Of a stretch of 64,000 nt of DNA, positions 53,274-61,335 are shown in pieces. Each line of letters begins with the position of its first letter. Positions within the stretch are counted from its first letter, which is position 1. A program made the translations under genes and the position numbers. Origin of the DNA: Sulfurospirillum sp. SCADC (lineage in GTDB: Bacteria > Campylobacterota > Campylobacteria > Campylobacterales > Sulfurospirillaceae); contig NZ_JQGK01000001.1 of the NCBI RefSeq assembly GCF_000743525.1, positions 186,001 through 250,000 on the forward strand. The letters are read 5' to 3'. The notes under the pieces are model-generated. The model was given only the letters and a program-made list of their open reading frames with translations, had not been told where the DNA came from and ran no database searches.

Positions 53274-53310
53274 GAGCTTTCCTACGCTGGCATTACCCAG
53301 ATCAGGTAGA
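53274..53310 (-). promoter_or_regulatory. TPP riboswitch, 3' half (P4/P5 arm and P1 strand)
   Basis: On the minus strand this reads ACCTGATCTGG, GTAATGCCAGCG and TAGGAA in order, the most conserved half of the thiamine diphosphate aptamer. It contains the pyrophosphate-binding arm. Its partner half lies 265 bp upstream in the transcript, beyond the inserted element. Confidence 0.9.
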
Positions 53311-53575
53311 TACCAAGCGCATCTATCTATCACGTCAATAGAACTTTTTAAAAATTGTGTTTGGTAGGCAAAGATGCGCAACCTTGCTAAGTGCAAGGCA
53401 AGTATCTTTAACGCCCCAAAGATGATTTTTAAAAAGTTCTCATAGGGCTTGTCAATCACACGGCGTCTCATTTCGTTGACACTTTTGAGTGTAGTTTGAC
53501 TACACTTTCAAAGTGTCGCCTCATGAGACTTGGTGCTTGACAAGCTATTGATGCGATAGATAGATGCGCTTGGTA
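53311..53575. mobile_element. 261-bp MITE-like element inserted in the TPP riboswitch
   Basis: The element (53313-53573) is flanked by TA on each side, the target duplication of IS630/Tc1-mariner-type transposition. The ends are inverted repeats: 19 perfect bp (starting CCAAGCGCATCTATC), a 3-base mismatch, then 7 more bp. Inside are two further foldback arms: AGAACTTTTTAAAAAT with its exact complement, and GCTTGTCAA/TTGACAAGC enclosing GTCTCAT/ATGAGAC, GACACTTT/AAAGTGTC and GTGTAGT/ACTACAC. It has no credible coding capacity. No second copy is seen in this window, so mobility is inferred from structure. Confidence 0.8.
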
Positions 53576-53636
53576 TAAGGATCAAAGAATCACCATTCTT
53601 TATCTCAGCTGGTTTACCAGCCCTCCTAGCACGAAC
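53576..53636 (-). promoter_or_regulatory. TPP riboswitch, 5' half (P1, P2, P3 arm)
   Basis: The minus strand begins GTTCGTGCTAGGAGG and contains the P3 hairpin GCTGG-TAAA-CCAGC followed directly by TGAGA, the pyrimidine-sensing sequence. An additional hairpin AAAGAAT/ATTCTTT follows, then GATCC, the P2 return strand. CTA at its 5' side can pair with TAG in the 3' half to form P1. Confidence 0.88.
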
Positions 53637-53672
53637 TATTAAGGACAATTGTACTCTGATTTATTGGTTTTT

Positions 53673-54278
53673 TCAAGATGAATGAAATTCAATGCGATTA
53701 CGCCCTTTACTCTTGGCTGCATAAAGAGCATTATCGGCATATTCAATGACATTTTGGAGTGTGAGTGAAGTGCTAAAAAGGCATATTCCTATGCTGAGTG
53801 TTACAGGTAAGGTATAGGTTGAATCTTCAAAAAGTTTTGATTGAATTCTTAACGCAATATTGTTAATATCTTTTTGTGAAATTGAGGGGAAAAATACGAT
53901 AAACTCGTCGCCACCATAACGTGCAAAAATATCGCTTTCACGTAAATGTTCGCTGATGAGCTTCACAACATACTGCAAAACATCGTCGCCCAAAATATGC
54001 CCATGGGTATCGTTAATCTGTTTAAAATGATCAATATCAATCATCATAATGGCAGAAGGTTTTTGATAATGCGGTTTTGTAAAATGATACTGCACAATTT
54101 CGAGGAAATAACGTCGATTAAAAATTTGGGTCAAATCATCGTACCGACTTAGCAACTCTAATTGACCATTATGTAACTTTAATTCACATAGGCGTTTTTG
54201 ATAGTAATAAAGCAATAGAAGTATGCCAACAATCAATATTACAATAACAAGCTTATAAAGTGTCTCTTGATCCATCAT
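53673..54278 (-). CDS. Membrane-anchored GGDEF diguanylate cyclase
   Basis: A 201-residue protein with one N-terminal membrane helix (about residues 9-27), a short linker and a complete GGDEF domain: LTQIFNRRYFLEI, DIDHFKQINDTHGHILGDDVL and RYGGDEFIVFF. The active-site motif is intact, so it should synthesise c-di-GMP. No clear inhibitory RxxD site is visible just before GGDEF. It is divergent from a small XRE gene, with an operator-like site 34 nt upstream. Confidence 0.92.
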   Translation of the reverse strand: MMDQETLYKLVIVILIVGILLLLYYYQKRLCELKLHNGQLELLSRYDDLTQIFNRRYFLEIVQYHFTKPHYQKPSAIMMIDIDHFKQINDTHGHILGDDVLQYVVKLISEHLRESDIFARYGGDEFIVFFPSISQKDINNIALRIQSKLFEDSTYTLPVTLSIGICLFSTSLTLQNVIEYADNALYAAKSKGRNRIEFHSS

Positions 54279-54311
54279 TACATTTTTGCCAGGAGTTTTA
54301 TTTTTAGAATG

Positions 54312-54325
54312 TTCACTATAGGGAA
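54312..54325 (+). promoter_or_regulatory. Operator-like site 1 (XRE/GGDEF module)
   Basis: TTCACTATAGGGAA, an imperfect palindrome around CTATAG. It is repeated exactly at 54365. It lies near the divergent GGDEF gene start. Confidence 0.6.
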
Positions 54326-54364
54326 TTTAAAAATGATTCTAACCATTATAAACTTAAATCATAC

Positions 54365-54378
54365 TTCACTATAGGGAA
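54365..54378 (+). promoter_or_regulatory. Operator-like site 2 (XRE/GGDEF module)
   Basis: The second exact TTCACTATAGGGAA, 53 bp (about five helical turns) from the first. It ends 4 nt before the XRE start codon and includes AGGGA, the likely ribosome binding site. Confidence 0.6.
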
Positions 54379-54382
54379 ATAT

Positions 54383-54655
54383 ATGTTGCTGTACAAAGAG
54401 TTTTCAAATGCAGAAATTAAAGATTTTTATCGACGAATTGCATACAATGTATACTGTATTCGAAAGCTAAAAAGGATTACACAGCTGGATTTAGCACTGA
54501 CCATTGGACACAAATCGGTCAGCACCATTGCAAAAATTGAAGCTGGATTGGAAAATAAGCATTATAACATCGAGCATCTTTATAAAATTGCGTCCGTTTT
54601 AGAAGTTGATATTTGTGAGTTTTTCAAGCCCAGTATTCTTCCAAATAGAGGTTAG
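54383..54655 (+). CDS. Small XRE-family regulator between two c-di-GMP genes
   Basis: A 90-residue helix-turn-helix protein: CIRKLKRITQLDLALTIGHK (about residues 28-47), SVSTIAKIEAG, and EHLYKIASVLEVDICEFFK near the end. It is paralogous to the protein at 48549 across nearly the whole length. Genes on both sides make or degrade c-di-GMP: a GGDEF protein (divergent) and a GGDEF-EAL protein (convergent, 2 nt away). It probably controls its own expression and that of the GGDEF gene through the two repeated sites. Confidence 0.85.
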   Translation: MLLYKEFSNAEIKDFYRRIAYNVYCIRKLKRITQLDLALTIGHKSVSTIAKIEAGLENKHYNIEHLYKIASVLEVDICEFFKPSILPNRG

Positions 54656-54657
54656 AT

Positions 54658-57618
54658 TTAAAATTTCTGAATCCATGTTTTAAGATTTTTTAGACTCATC
54701 GGCTTTGCGTACAAATACCCCTGCCCTTGCTCACATCCGTGTTCGGCAAGGTACGCTTCTTGGTCTTTGTGCTCAATGCCCTCTGCTAAGGTGGTGATTT
54801 TCATATTTTGGGCTAAATTAATAATGGAATTGACAATAGCGCATGCGTCTTCAAGTTTGGGGATGTCTTTGACAAAGGACATATCGATTTTCAGTTTGTT
54901 AATCGGCAGTTTACGCAAATAACTGAGCGAAGAGTAACCGGTACCAAAATCATCGATGGCAATGCTCATACCTAAATGTTGCATCTCTTTTAAAAGCACG
55001 ATCCAACGCTCAGGATCGTGCATGATGAACGATTCAGTCACTTCAATCTCCAACATCGAAGGATCGACTTTCGTTTCAGCAATCGTCTCTTTGAGCGTGG
55101 TTAAAAAATCACTAAACTCAATCTGAACACCTGAAATGTTGACCGAAACCGTACCATGAAATAGTCCCTCTTGATGCAAGGAGACCAGATCAATGCAGGT
55201 CTGTTTGAGTATCCATGCACCGATTTCAACGATTAAGTGCGTCTCTTCTGAAAATGCGATAAACCGTCCAGGAGGCAAGATGCCCTCAAGGGGATGGTTC
55301 CATCGCAAAAGTGCTTCAAGTCCAATGAGTTTCGCCGTTTTAAGATCGATTTGAGGCTGATAATAGACCACAAATTGCTTCTCTTTAATCGCCTCTCTAA
55401 GCGCATTTTCCATACCGATGCGCTCATAGGAAGCTATCGTCATGTCGAGTGTGTAAAACGTATAGGTGTTTTTACCCGCCTCTTTGGCTTTATACATCGC
55501 CGTATCTGCATTTTTAATCAGAGTCTCTCCATCGGTACCATGATCGGGATAAACACTCACCCCAATGCTAGCAGAGAGAAAGAATTTTTGCGCCTTGTTG
55601 ATAAATGGTTCCTCAAAAATCGCTTGAATTTTCGCAATGATAACTTCAATCTCGTGTTTCTCTTTGATGTTTTCCACCAATAAAATAAACTCATCACTCC
55701 CAATGCGAGAGAGTGTGTCACAATGGCGAATTCTTCCTTGCAGTCTGAGGGCAAGCTGTTTGAGAATCTCATCACCATACGAGTGACCGTAACTGTCGTT
55801 AATTTTTTTAAAGTTATCCAGATCAAGAAAACAGACGGCGATCATGCCGCCTTGGCGCTTACTGTTCTCAATTGCATGGGCGATACGATCCGTGAGCAGC
55901 AAACGATTGGGAAGTCCTGTGAGGGTGTCATTGTGCGCTAAAAACTCCAGCTCTTTCTCCGAAGCTAACAAACGCTCTTCGTTCGCCTTTTTCTCGGTAT
56001 TATCACGTGCTGAAACCACATACGCCATCGGCAATGGATCATCTTCATTTTCATAATACGGAAAATATTTGGTATGTAAAAAACGCTTACCGAAAGACGC
56101 AAGCGCCCAAAATTCATGCTCAAAGGTCTCTCCAGAGAGTACGCGATCGCTAAGATGTTTTAAGTTTTCAACAAAATACTGCGCACCATACAGTTCTGGC
56201 ATACTGTGCCCTAGAATCTCCTCTTTACGTTTATTAAAAAACTTTTGATACGCTTCGCTGATCGCCAAATAGATGTAGTTACGGTCAATCAAAGCTAAAA
56301 AATCATCGGAACTTGAGACAATTTTTTTATACTGCTCTAAATGTTTGTTGCTAAAAATTTTAGCCCTCAACATTGCATTGGCATGGTTAGCAAGCTCTTC
56401 AAACTCTTTAAATTTGACGTTTGACGTGTCGATGAGTTGATCTTGATTGACCAAAGAGTCAAAAAAAGTGATAAAAAGATCAAAATCCTTCCGAATTTTA
56501 CGGCTAATGATAAGATAAAACCCTCCTACAACGACACTAAACATAAGCATCCAAAATAGAATCGAGTAGAGTGTTCGCTTTAACTCTTCATCAATGCTCA
56601 TTTTTAATTCATAGAGCTCATGGTTGAGATCATCCAGATAAATTCCCGCACCTACATACCATTGCCAATCATCAATCGATTCGACATAGCTCATCTTAGG
56701 AAGTGCCTGCTGTCCTTTGAAGGAAGGCATCATATACTCCACAAAACCGCCACCTTTTTTTGCCTTCTCAATCAACTCTTGAACAATAAATTTACCATTG
56801 CTATCTTGCAGAGCATACATGTTTTTATTTTTAGCTGGGTAACTCAAAGAGATGCCATCCCACGTCCCAATAAAAAGATAAGTACCACTCTCCCTCTCAA
56901 CCAAAAGACGTTTTTCATCGTTTAAAATCTTCTCTTGAACGTTGCGCTCTAGATCATCAAGGTAAAATCCTGTACCAATCATCCAATTTAAAGGTTCAAA
57001 GAGCTTCACATACGCAACTTTTTTAAAGGTATCTTTGCTCTCAAATGGTTTACTCCATGCGTAGTCGTAAAATCCCTCTTTGGTCGATTGAATCACATCC
57101 AACATCCCTTTAACGATATACGCACCTTCACTGTTCGCCATTGTGAGCATATTTTGCCCTTCCAGTTCAGGACGATCTGCAAAAAGAATCTCCGTTCCAT
57201 CAAGATGGGTGATAAAGTAGTAGCCTTGATTGTTTTCATAGCGCAATAGTCGCAATGTATCAACGATCATCGTCGCAATTTGGGCATCACTGTGTGTTCT
57301 ATGATAGGTTTGGTAGAGTTTATTGGCGATTTCATAAGCTTCGTAAACACGCGCTTTCACCAGTTGTTGTCTCTGTGCATAGGCTTCTTGACGTTTCTCT
57401 TCGATATGTTCAATAAACCGATCCACTTCAGTAATGAGCATCTTTTTTTTAGAACCGCTATACTCTTTTTGAAGTCGCTGTGACTCTTTTTCAAACTTAA
57501 CCGTGGCGTTGTAGAAACTAAGCGCAACAAAGATACTCGCAAAGGTTAAAAAAAGAATAAAGGCTACGATGTGAAAATAATGGAAAAGGCTTAACTTTTT
57601 GTGCAAGTTCATACGCAC
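54658..57618 (-). CDS. Double Cache-PAS-GGDEF-EAL membrane sensor
   Basis: A 986-residue c-di-GMP enzyme. A membrane helix (about 13-33) precedes a periplasmic double Cache_2 sensor (about 95-345, with GYYFITHLDG and WMIGTGFYLDD in the first repeat and WYVGAGIYLDD in the second), then a second helix (348-370), a PAS domain (about 430-550), GGDEF (about 565-715) and EAL (about 735-980). The cyclase motif is GSDEF instead of GGDEF. The phosphodiesterase motifs EALLRW, NISG, EVTES and IDDFGTGYSSL look intact, so net hydrolysis is likely. Confidence 0.93.
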   Translation of the reverse strand: MRMNLHKKLSLFHYFHIVAFILFLTFASIFVALSFYNATVKFEKESQRLQKEYSGSKKKMLITEVDRFIEHIEEKRQEAYAQRQQLVKARVYEAYEIANKLYQTYHRTHSDAQIATMIVDTLRLLRYENNQGYYFITHLDGTEILFADRPELEGQNMLTMANSEGAYIVKGMLDVIQSTKEGFYDYAWSKPFESKDTFKKVAYVKLFEPLNWMIGTGFYLDDLERNVQEKILNDEKRLLVERESGTYLFIGTWDGISLSYPAKNKNMYALQDSNGKFIVQELIEKAKKGGGFVEYMMPSFKGQQALPKMSYVESIDDWQWYVGAGIYLDDLNHELYELKMSIDEELKRTLYSILFWMLMFSVVVGGFYLIISRKIRKDFDLFITFFDSLVNQDQLIDTSNVKFKEFEELANHANAMLRAKIFSNKHLEQYKKIVSSSDDFLALIDRNYIYLAISEAYQKFFNKRKEEILGHSMPELYGAQYFVENLKHLSDRVLSGETFEHEFWALASFGKRFLHTKYFPYYENEDDPLPMAYVVSARDNTEKKANEERLLASEKELEFLAHNDTLTGLPNRLLLTDRIAHAIENSKRQGGMIAVCFLDLDNFKKINDSYGHSYGDEILKQLALRLQGRIRHCDTLSRIGSDEFILLVENIKEKHEIEVIIAKIQAIFEEPFINKAQKFFLSASIGVSVYPDHGTDGETLIKNADTAMYKAKEAGKNTYTFYTLDMTIASYERIGMENALREAIKEKQFVVYYQPQIDLKTAKLIGLEALLRWNHPLEGILPPGRFIAFSEETHLIVEIGAWILKQTCIDLVSLHQEGLFHGTVSVNISGVQIEFSDFLTTLKETIAETKVDPSMLEIEVTESFIMHDPERWIVLLKEMQHLGMSIAIDDFGTGYSSLSYLRKLPINKLKIDMSFVKDIPKLEDACAIVNSIINLAQNMKITTLAEGIEHKDQEAYLAEHGCEQGQGYLYAKPMSLKNLKTWIQKF

Positions 57619-57626
57619 TCCTTCAT

Positions 57627-58811
57627 TTAGCGTTGTTCTTCACTCTTTCCATCGGCACGTTTAAAAAGAAACATCAAAAATTGAATCAATGTCATAATCA
57701 CAATACCTTCCATCAAAGCTGCCACAATAAAGGAAGCGTACTCTTCTTGTCCAATCGCACCATTTTTAACCGCAATCGTTGCAATGGCAACCAAAAAGGT
57801 CAGTGGCATCGAATCACCCAAACTAAAAAGAATCGTTCCGCGAAAGCCTAGATAGCTGTGGTATGCAGCAAAAGAGCTCGCCATTCGTGCACTTACCATC
57901 GCGATCACAATCCAAAGCGCATGCGTTAAAATTTGCGTTGTAAAGATCAAATTGAGATCAAGGGTTGTGCCTACAAAGATAAAAAAGAGCGGTACCAAAA
58001 AGCCAAAACCAAACATAGAGAGTTGATGCGGAAGCTCTTTTTTATGCGCAAAAAAGTTCGAGATGAAAATACCGGCGATAAAAGCACCCAAAACCATATC
58101 GATCTCAAGCCATTGCATGGTTGCAATCAGTACAAAAAAGAGTGCCATACTAAATCGTAAACTTTGGTGCATTGTATCGTTATGTGGCATAATAATGCGT
58201 TTTAAATTTGGGTACCACCAAAAAATAATTTTGAGTAAGCGGTAGAGAAAATAGGACGAGAAAAGAACTGCGATCAGCATGACAATACTTTTAGCAAACT
58301 GCCACCCCAAACCATGCGTAATCGCCCCATCAAAAATAACCAGAGCACCTATGCTAATGAGCTCTCCAATCACACCAATAATCAAAGAGAGCTCTAACCA
58401 TTTGTGCTCACGACCGTGTTGATTAATCAGTGCCATAATCATCCCCAAAGAGACGATAGGAATCGCGACGATATACACAGGTGAGAGTCCAAATACAATG
58501 TAGAGAATAAAAGAGATGCTGTACAAGCAGAGAAAATACAATAATGCTTTTTTTAAAAAACGATCACGGTAATGTAAAAAACGTTGAATGTCGATCTCTA
58601 AACCAGCTAAGAACATGAGGTAGAAAAAGCCTATTTTTGCGAGGTTTCGAAAGACTTCATTGTCTACATGTAACAGTCCAAGCCAAACCGCAAACGAGCC
58701 TAATAAAATTTCAACAACGGGCGTAGGCACACGAAAAAGGCGCGAAAGAATCGGAGAGAGAACCATCAAAAGCACAACATGCGCTAAAAAGATAAGATTT
58801 TCCAAAAACAT
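57627..58811 (-). CDS. CPA2-family cation:proton antiporter (KefB-like membrane domain)
   Basis: A membrane protein of about 394 residues with 11-12 helices: LENLIFLAHVVLLMVLSPIL at the start, then FYLMFLAGLEIDIQRFL near residues 63-79 and MVLGAFIAGIFISNF. No C-terminal TrkA-N nucleotide-binding domain follows. The ATG at 58811 is preferred; an in-frame TTG at 58835 lies inside the P1 helix of rnpB and is unlikely. It probably exchanges K+ or Na+ for protons. The 8-nt gap to the sensor gene suggests cotranscription. Confidence 0.85.
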   Translation of the reverse strand: MFLENLIFLAHVVLLMVLSPILSRLFRVPTPVVEILLGSFAVWLGLLHVDNEVFRNLAKIGFFYLMFLAGLEIDIQRFLHYRDRFLKKALLYFLCLYSISFILYIVFGLSPVYIVAIPIVSLGMIMALINQHGREHKWLELSLIIGVIGELISIGALVIFDGAITHGLGWQFAKSIVMLIAVLFSSYFLYRLLKIIFWWYPNLKRIIMPHNDTMHQSLRFSMALFFVLIATMQWLEIDMVLGAFIAGIFISNFFAHKKELPHQLSMFGFGFLVPLFFIFVGTTLDLNLIFTTQILTHALWIVIAMVSARMASSFAAYHSYLGFRGTILFSLGDSMPLTFLVAIATIAVKNGAIGQEEYASFIVAALMEGIVIMTLIQFLMFLFKRADGKSEEQR

Positions 58812-58837
58812 CCTTTTTTTAGGCTTTGTTGACAAAA

Positions 58838-59235
58838 GGTACAGCGATAAGCCGGGTTCTGTCGTGGGTGATTATTTATCTACGATCTATCTTACGATAG
58901 ACCTCTAGCGAAGGGTTTATCGTGTGTGAGACCAAAACCATCCCTTCTTGCTGCAGGTTGGGTTTACATAGCTGCCTTAATTACTTAAAGCACTGGTGGG
59001 CTCTTACCCCACCGTTTCACCTTTTCCATTAAACTGTCTTCTTGGAGACAAGCAAAGCTCGTCACCAATTCCTCTCACTAAAGCTATGCTTTCGCAAGAG
59101 AGGCATAATGGTAGTTTACTCTCTGTTGCACTAATCCCTTAGGTTACCCTAGCCGTCCGTTAGACGGAACCATGTCTCACATGCAGCCCGGACTTTCCTC
59201 TTAAGCGAAACGCTCAAGCAATCACCTACTGTACC
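58838..59235 (-). ncRNA. rnpB: RNase P RNA, bacterial class A
   Basis: The minus strand begins GGTACAG, continues with GAGGAAAGTCCGGGCTGCA near the 5' end, and ends with ACAGAACCCGGCTTATCGC before CTGTACC. These are the universal P1 and P4/CR-I and CR-V sequences of RNase P RNA. P1 can extend to 12 bp (58833-58844 with 59229-59240). The internal GCTAGGGTAACCTAAGGGA and multiple stems fit type A. It processes tRNA 5' ends with RnpA. Confidence 0.96.
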
Positions 59236-59249
59236 TTTTGAAGGAGAGA

Positions 59250-60335
59250 TTATAGCGAAACTTTTATTAGCTCTTCTATAATTACCGTTGCATACGAGCC
59301 TTTAGGCAAAGAAAAGTGCATTTCAAACCATGCCTCTTCCTCTTTATAAACGCCCTCAACCTCTTCCGCAAAGCTCCATGCAAAACGTCGGCTTCCATTG
59401 AGTTTGTCCAAAAAAGGTTCACACTCTTCAAAGATTTGCTTTTCAATGACACCTGCTTCATACTCTGCTCGAATGTTTTTACCACCCAGCAACCAACCGG
59501 CAATCGTAATGCCATGTTCTAAAAAGCGCGCTAACTCTTCTGCCACATCTTCACAGACAAACGCTTTTCCTGCAGGGTAATGATGCAACACATCGCCATG
59601 AAGGAGTTTGAAAAATTGCGGCTGTTTTTTAAGGCTATCGACCATCTCTTTAGGTAAGTTGGTTGCGCGTGTTGCATCCGCTAAGTTAAACTCTTCGATT
59701 AAACGGCTGATTTCGATGCGTTTAGAGAGCCAGTTATTAAAAAGATAACTTTGATAAGCATTGATATAAAACTCTTTCATTTTAGGATTGCGCTCTTTTC
59801 GTTTTCCCTCTAAGATGGCTTTTCCTTTAATATAATTATCGCCATCGATACCAAAGCGTTGATACCCAAAAAAGTTTGGAAAACCCTCTTTGCTGATTTT
59901 TTTAAGTCCATCTTGCAGTTTTTTGGCGTCAATCGGGTTGACTTTTTTCAGACGCACAAAAAAGCGGTTGCCTTTGAGATGTCCTGTGCGAATTTTGTTG
60001 TTATGGTACGTTGTGTCCAGTATTTTGATCTTTTCATGTGTAAAATTAGCAAGCTTTGGCTCAAAATTTTTATGCAATGAAATGTACTGTGTCGTCATGC
60101 CGTCTTTATCTTTAAGCCCTGCATAACCAAAATCACGCACTTTACACCCTGTGACTTCGCTTAAGTACTGCAACATATCCCAGGTTGTCATATCTTTTTT
60201 CCTTACATGTAAAACGAGATGCTCGCCCTCACCGCTGAAAGGATAGAGTGGAATTTCGCTGACGACGAAGTCACTGCTGTTTTTGGTAAACATCACATTA
60301 ATCGGCGAATGGGTGAGAAAAAATTGTCGAGTCAT
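59250..60335 (-). CDS. truD: tRNA pseudouridine(13) synthase
   Basis: TruD isomerises U13 in tRNA-Glu and others. The 361-residue protein has the catalytic Asp motif GYAGLKDKDGMTTQYISL (about residues 73-90, Asp80 likely catalytic), NFFGYQRFG near 155-163, and the TruD-specific insertion. ATG follows AAGGATATTTT. It is 19 nt downstream of thiL, probably in one operon, and ends just before rnpB on the same strand. Confidence 0.94.
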   Translation of the reverse strand: MTRQFFLTHSPINVMFTKNSSDFVVSEIPLYPFSGEGEHLVLHVRKKDMTTWDMLQYLSEVTGCKVRDFGYAGLKDKDGMTTQYISLHKNFEPKLANFTHEKIKILDTTYHNNKIRTGHLKGNRFFVRLKKVNPIDAKKLQDGLKKISKEGFPNFFGYQRFGIDGDNYIKGKAILEGKRKERNPKMKEFYINAYQSYLFNNWLSKRIEISRLIEEFNLADATRATNLPKEMVDSLKKQPQFFKLLHGDVLHHYPAGKAFVCEDVAEELARFLEHGITIAGWLLGGKNIRAEYEAGVIEKQIFEECEPFLDKLNGSRRFAWSFAEEVEGVYKEEEAWFEMHFSLPKGSYATVIIEELIKVSL

Positions 60336-60354
60336 AAAATATCCTTAAATATGG

Positions 60355-61179
60355 TTAAAAGTGGTGTTCTTTGCAACGGCATTTATAATGCTTACGTACC
60401 GTTTTTCCTACAATCGTTATCTTCGTGCGTGTCTGCTTGGCAATGCGCTCTATCACCTTTTTTTTATGGGCATCAAAGCTAAACAGCATTTCATACTCTT
60501 CGCCACTGCAAAGCGTTCGTTTGGGCATTTGATGCTTTACATGTAAACCTAAATTGCCACTGGATTTGAGCAGTCTTGAAAGATCTTTTGACAGACCATC
60601 GGAGATGTCCATACCTGCATGTAAATGTTTAGCGGCTTTGGAGACAAACGCTACTTTTAACACGGGCTTCATAAAGCGTGCGTTTTGACTAACACGTCCG
60701 CCACGCATGAGCCGTGTCAACTCTTTGTGTGAATTTCCAAGCGTTCCCGTATACGCAACCCAATCCCCCAACTTTGCGCCACTTCGGTAAAGCACTTTGG
60801 AAGGGCGTTTGGCGATGATCGTGATGGAGATCATCAGCTTTTCGCCTGCAGTGGTATCGCCACCGATGATCTCGACACCGTAATCCTGTGCTACTTTTTG
60901 AAACCCAACGCCTAATTCGCGCAATTGTTCATACGAAAACGATTTGGGTATCACGACGCCAATGAGAGCTAACGTCGGTTTGGCATTCATCGCAATCGCA
61001 TCGGAGATGTTAACCAACATGCTTTTGTGCGCGATCTGCGTTAAACTCATCCACGAACGCTTAAAGTGAATACCTTCGCAAAACAGATCTTTTGAATAGA
61101 CAAAATCCCCCATAACCGCACCATCATCGCCAATACGCTTACTAGAAAATTCTGAGATAAAAAATGCCTCTTTTGACAT
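60355..61179 (-). CDS. thiL: Thiamine-monophosphate kinase
   Basis: ThiL makes thiamine diphosphate, the last biosynthetic step and the ligand of the riboswitch at 53.5 kb. The 274-residue protein is somewhat short. It has IGDDGAVMGDFVYSKDLF near residues 17-34, VNISDAIAMNAKPTLALIG near 56-74, GGDTTAGEKLMISIT, and MDISDGLSKDLSRLL near 190-204, all metal and ATP ligands of the family. The N-terminal Asp pair is present. It lies apart from thiD-cytX-thiM and has no riboswitch of its own. Confidence 0.93.
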   Translation of the reverse strand: MSKEAFFISEFSSKRIGDDGAVMGDFVYSKDLFCEGIHFKRSWMSLTQIAHKSMLVNISDAIAMNAKPTLALIGVVIPKSFSYEQLRELGVGFQKVAQDYGVEIIGGDTTAGEKLMISITIIAKRPSKVLYRSGAKLGDWVAYTGTLGNSHKELTRLMRGGRVSQNARFMKPVLKVAFVSKAAKHLHAGMDISDGLSKDLSRLLKSSGNLGLHVKHQMPKRTLCSGEEYEMLFSFDAHKKKVIERIAKQTRTKITIVGKTVRKHYKCRCKEHHF

Positions 61180-61335
61180 GGTGCCTCGCTCATTGAATTA
61201 CTCTATTGTATGATGTTGTGCATTAAGAAGCCATTAGAGGGCTTAATAGTGGGCAAAATCACTTTAAAATTGAGAGTTACACTTAAGTAAAGATGCGCTA
61301 GAATAGATTCATAATCTCATAAGGAGTCCCCAATT

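Noticed and set aside
53244-53471. A 75-codon open frame on the minus strand across the riboswitch and inserted element
   Set aside because: It covers the TPP aptamer 3' half and foldback arms, has no ribosome binding site and no protein-like composition.
53274-53636. Two separate riboswitches
   Set aside because: Each piece holds only one half of a single TPP aptamer; order, strand and complementary P1/P2 strands show one interrupted switch.
54312-54383. TCACTATAGGGA resembles the end of the phage T7 promoter, raising vector contamination or a phage-type promoter
   Set aside because: It occurs twice as an imperfect palindrome in native regulatory sequence, lacks the full upstream T7 promoter and there is no T7-like polymerase gene here; an operator fits better.
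58812-58835. TTG start at 58835 for the antiporter
   Set aside because: It lies inside the P1 helix of rnpB with no ribosome binding site; the ATG at 58811 gives the usual N-terminus.
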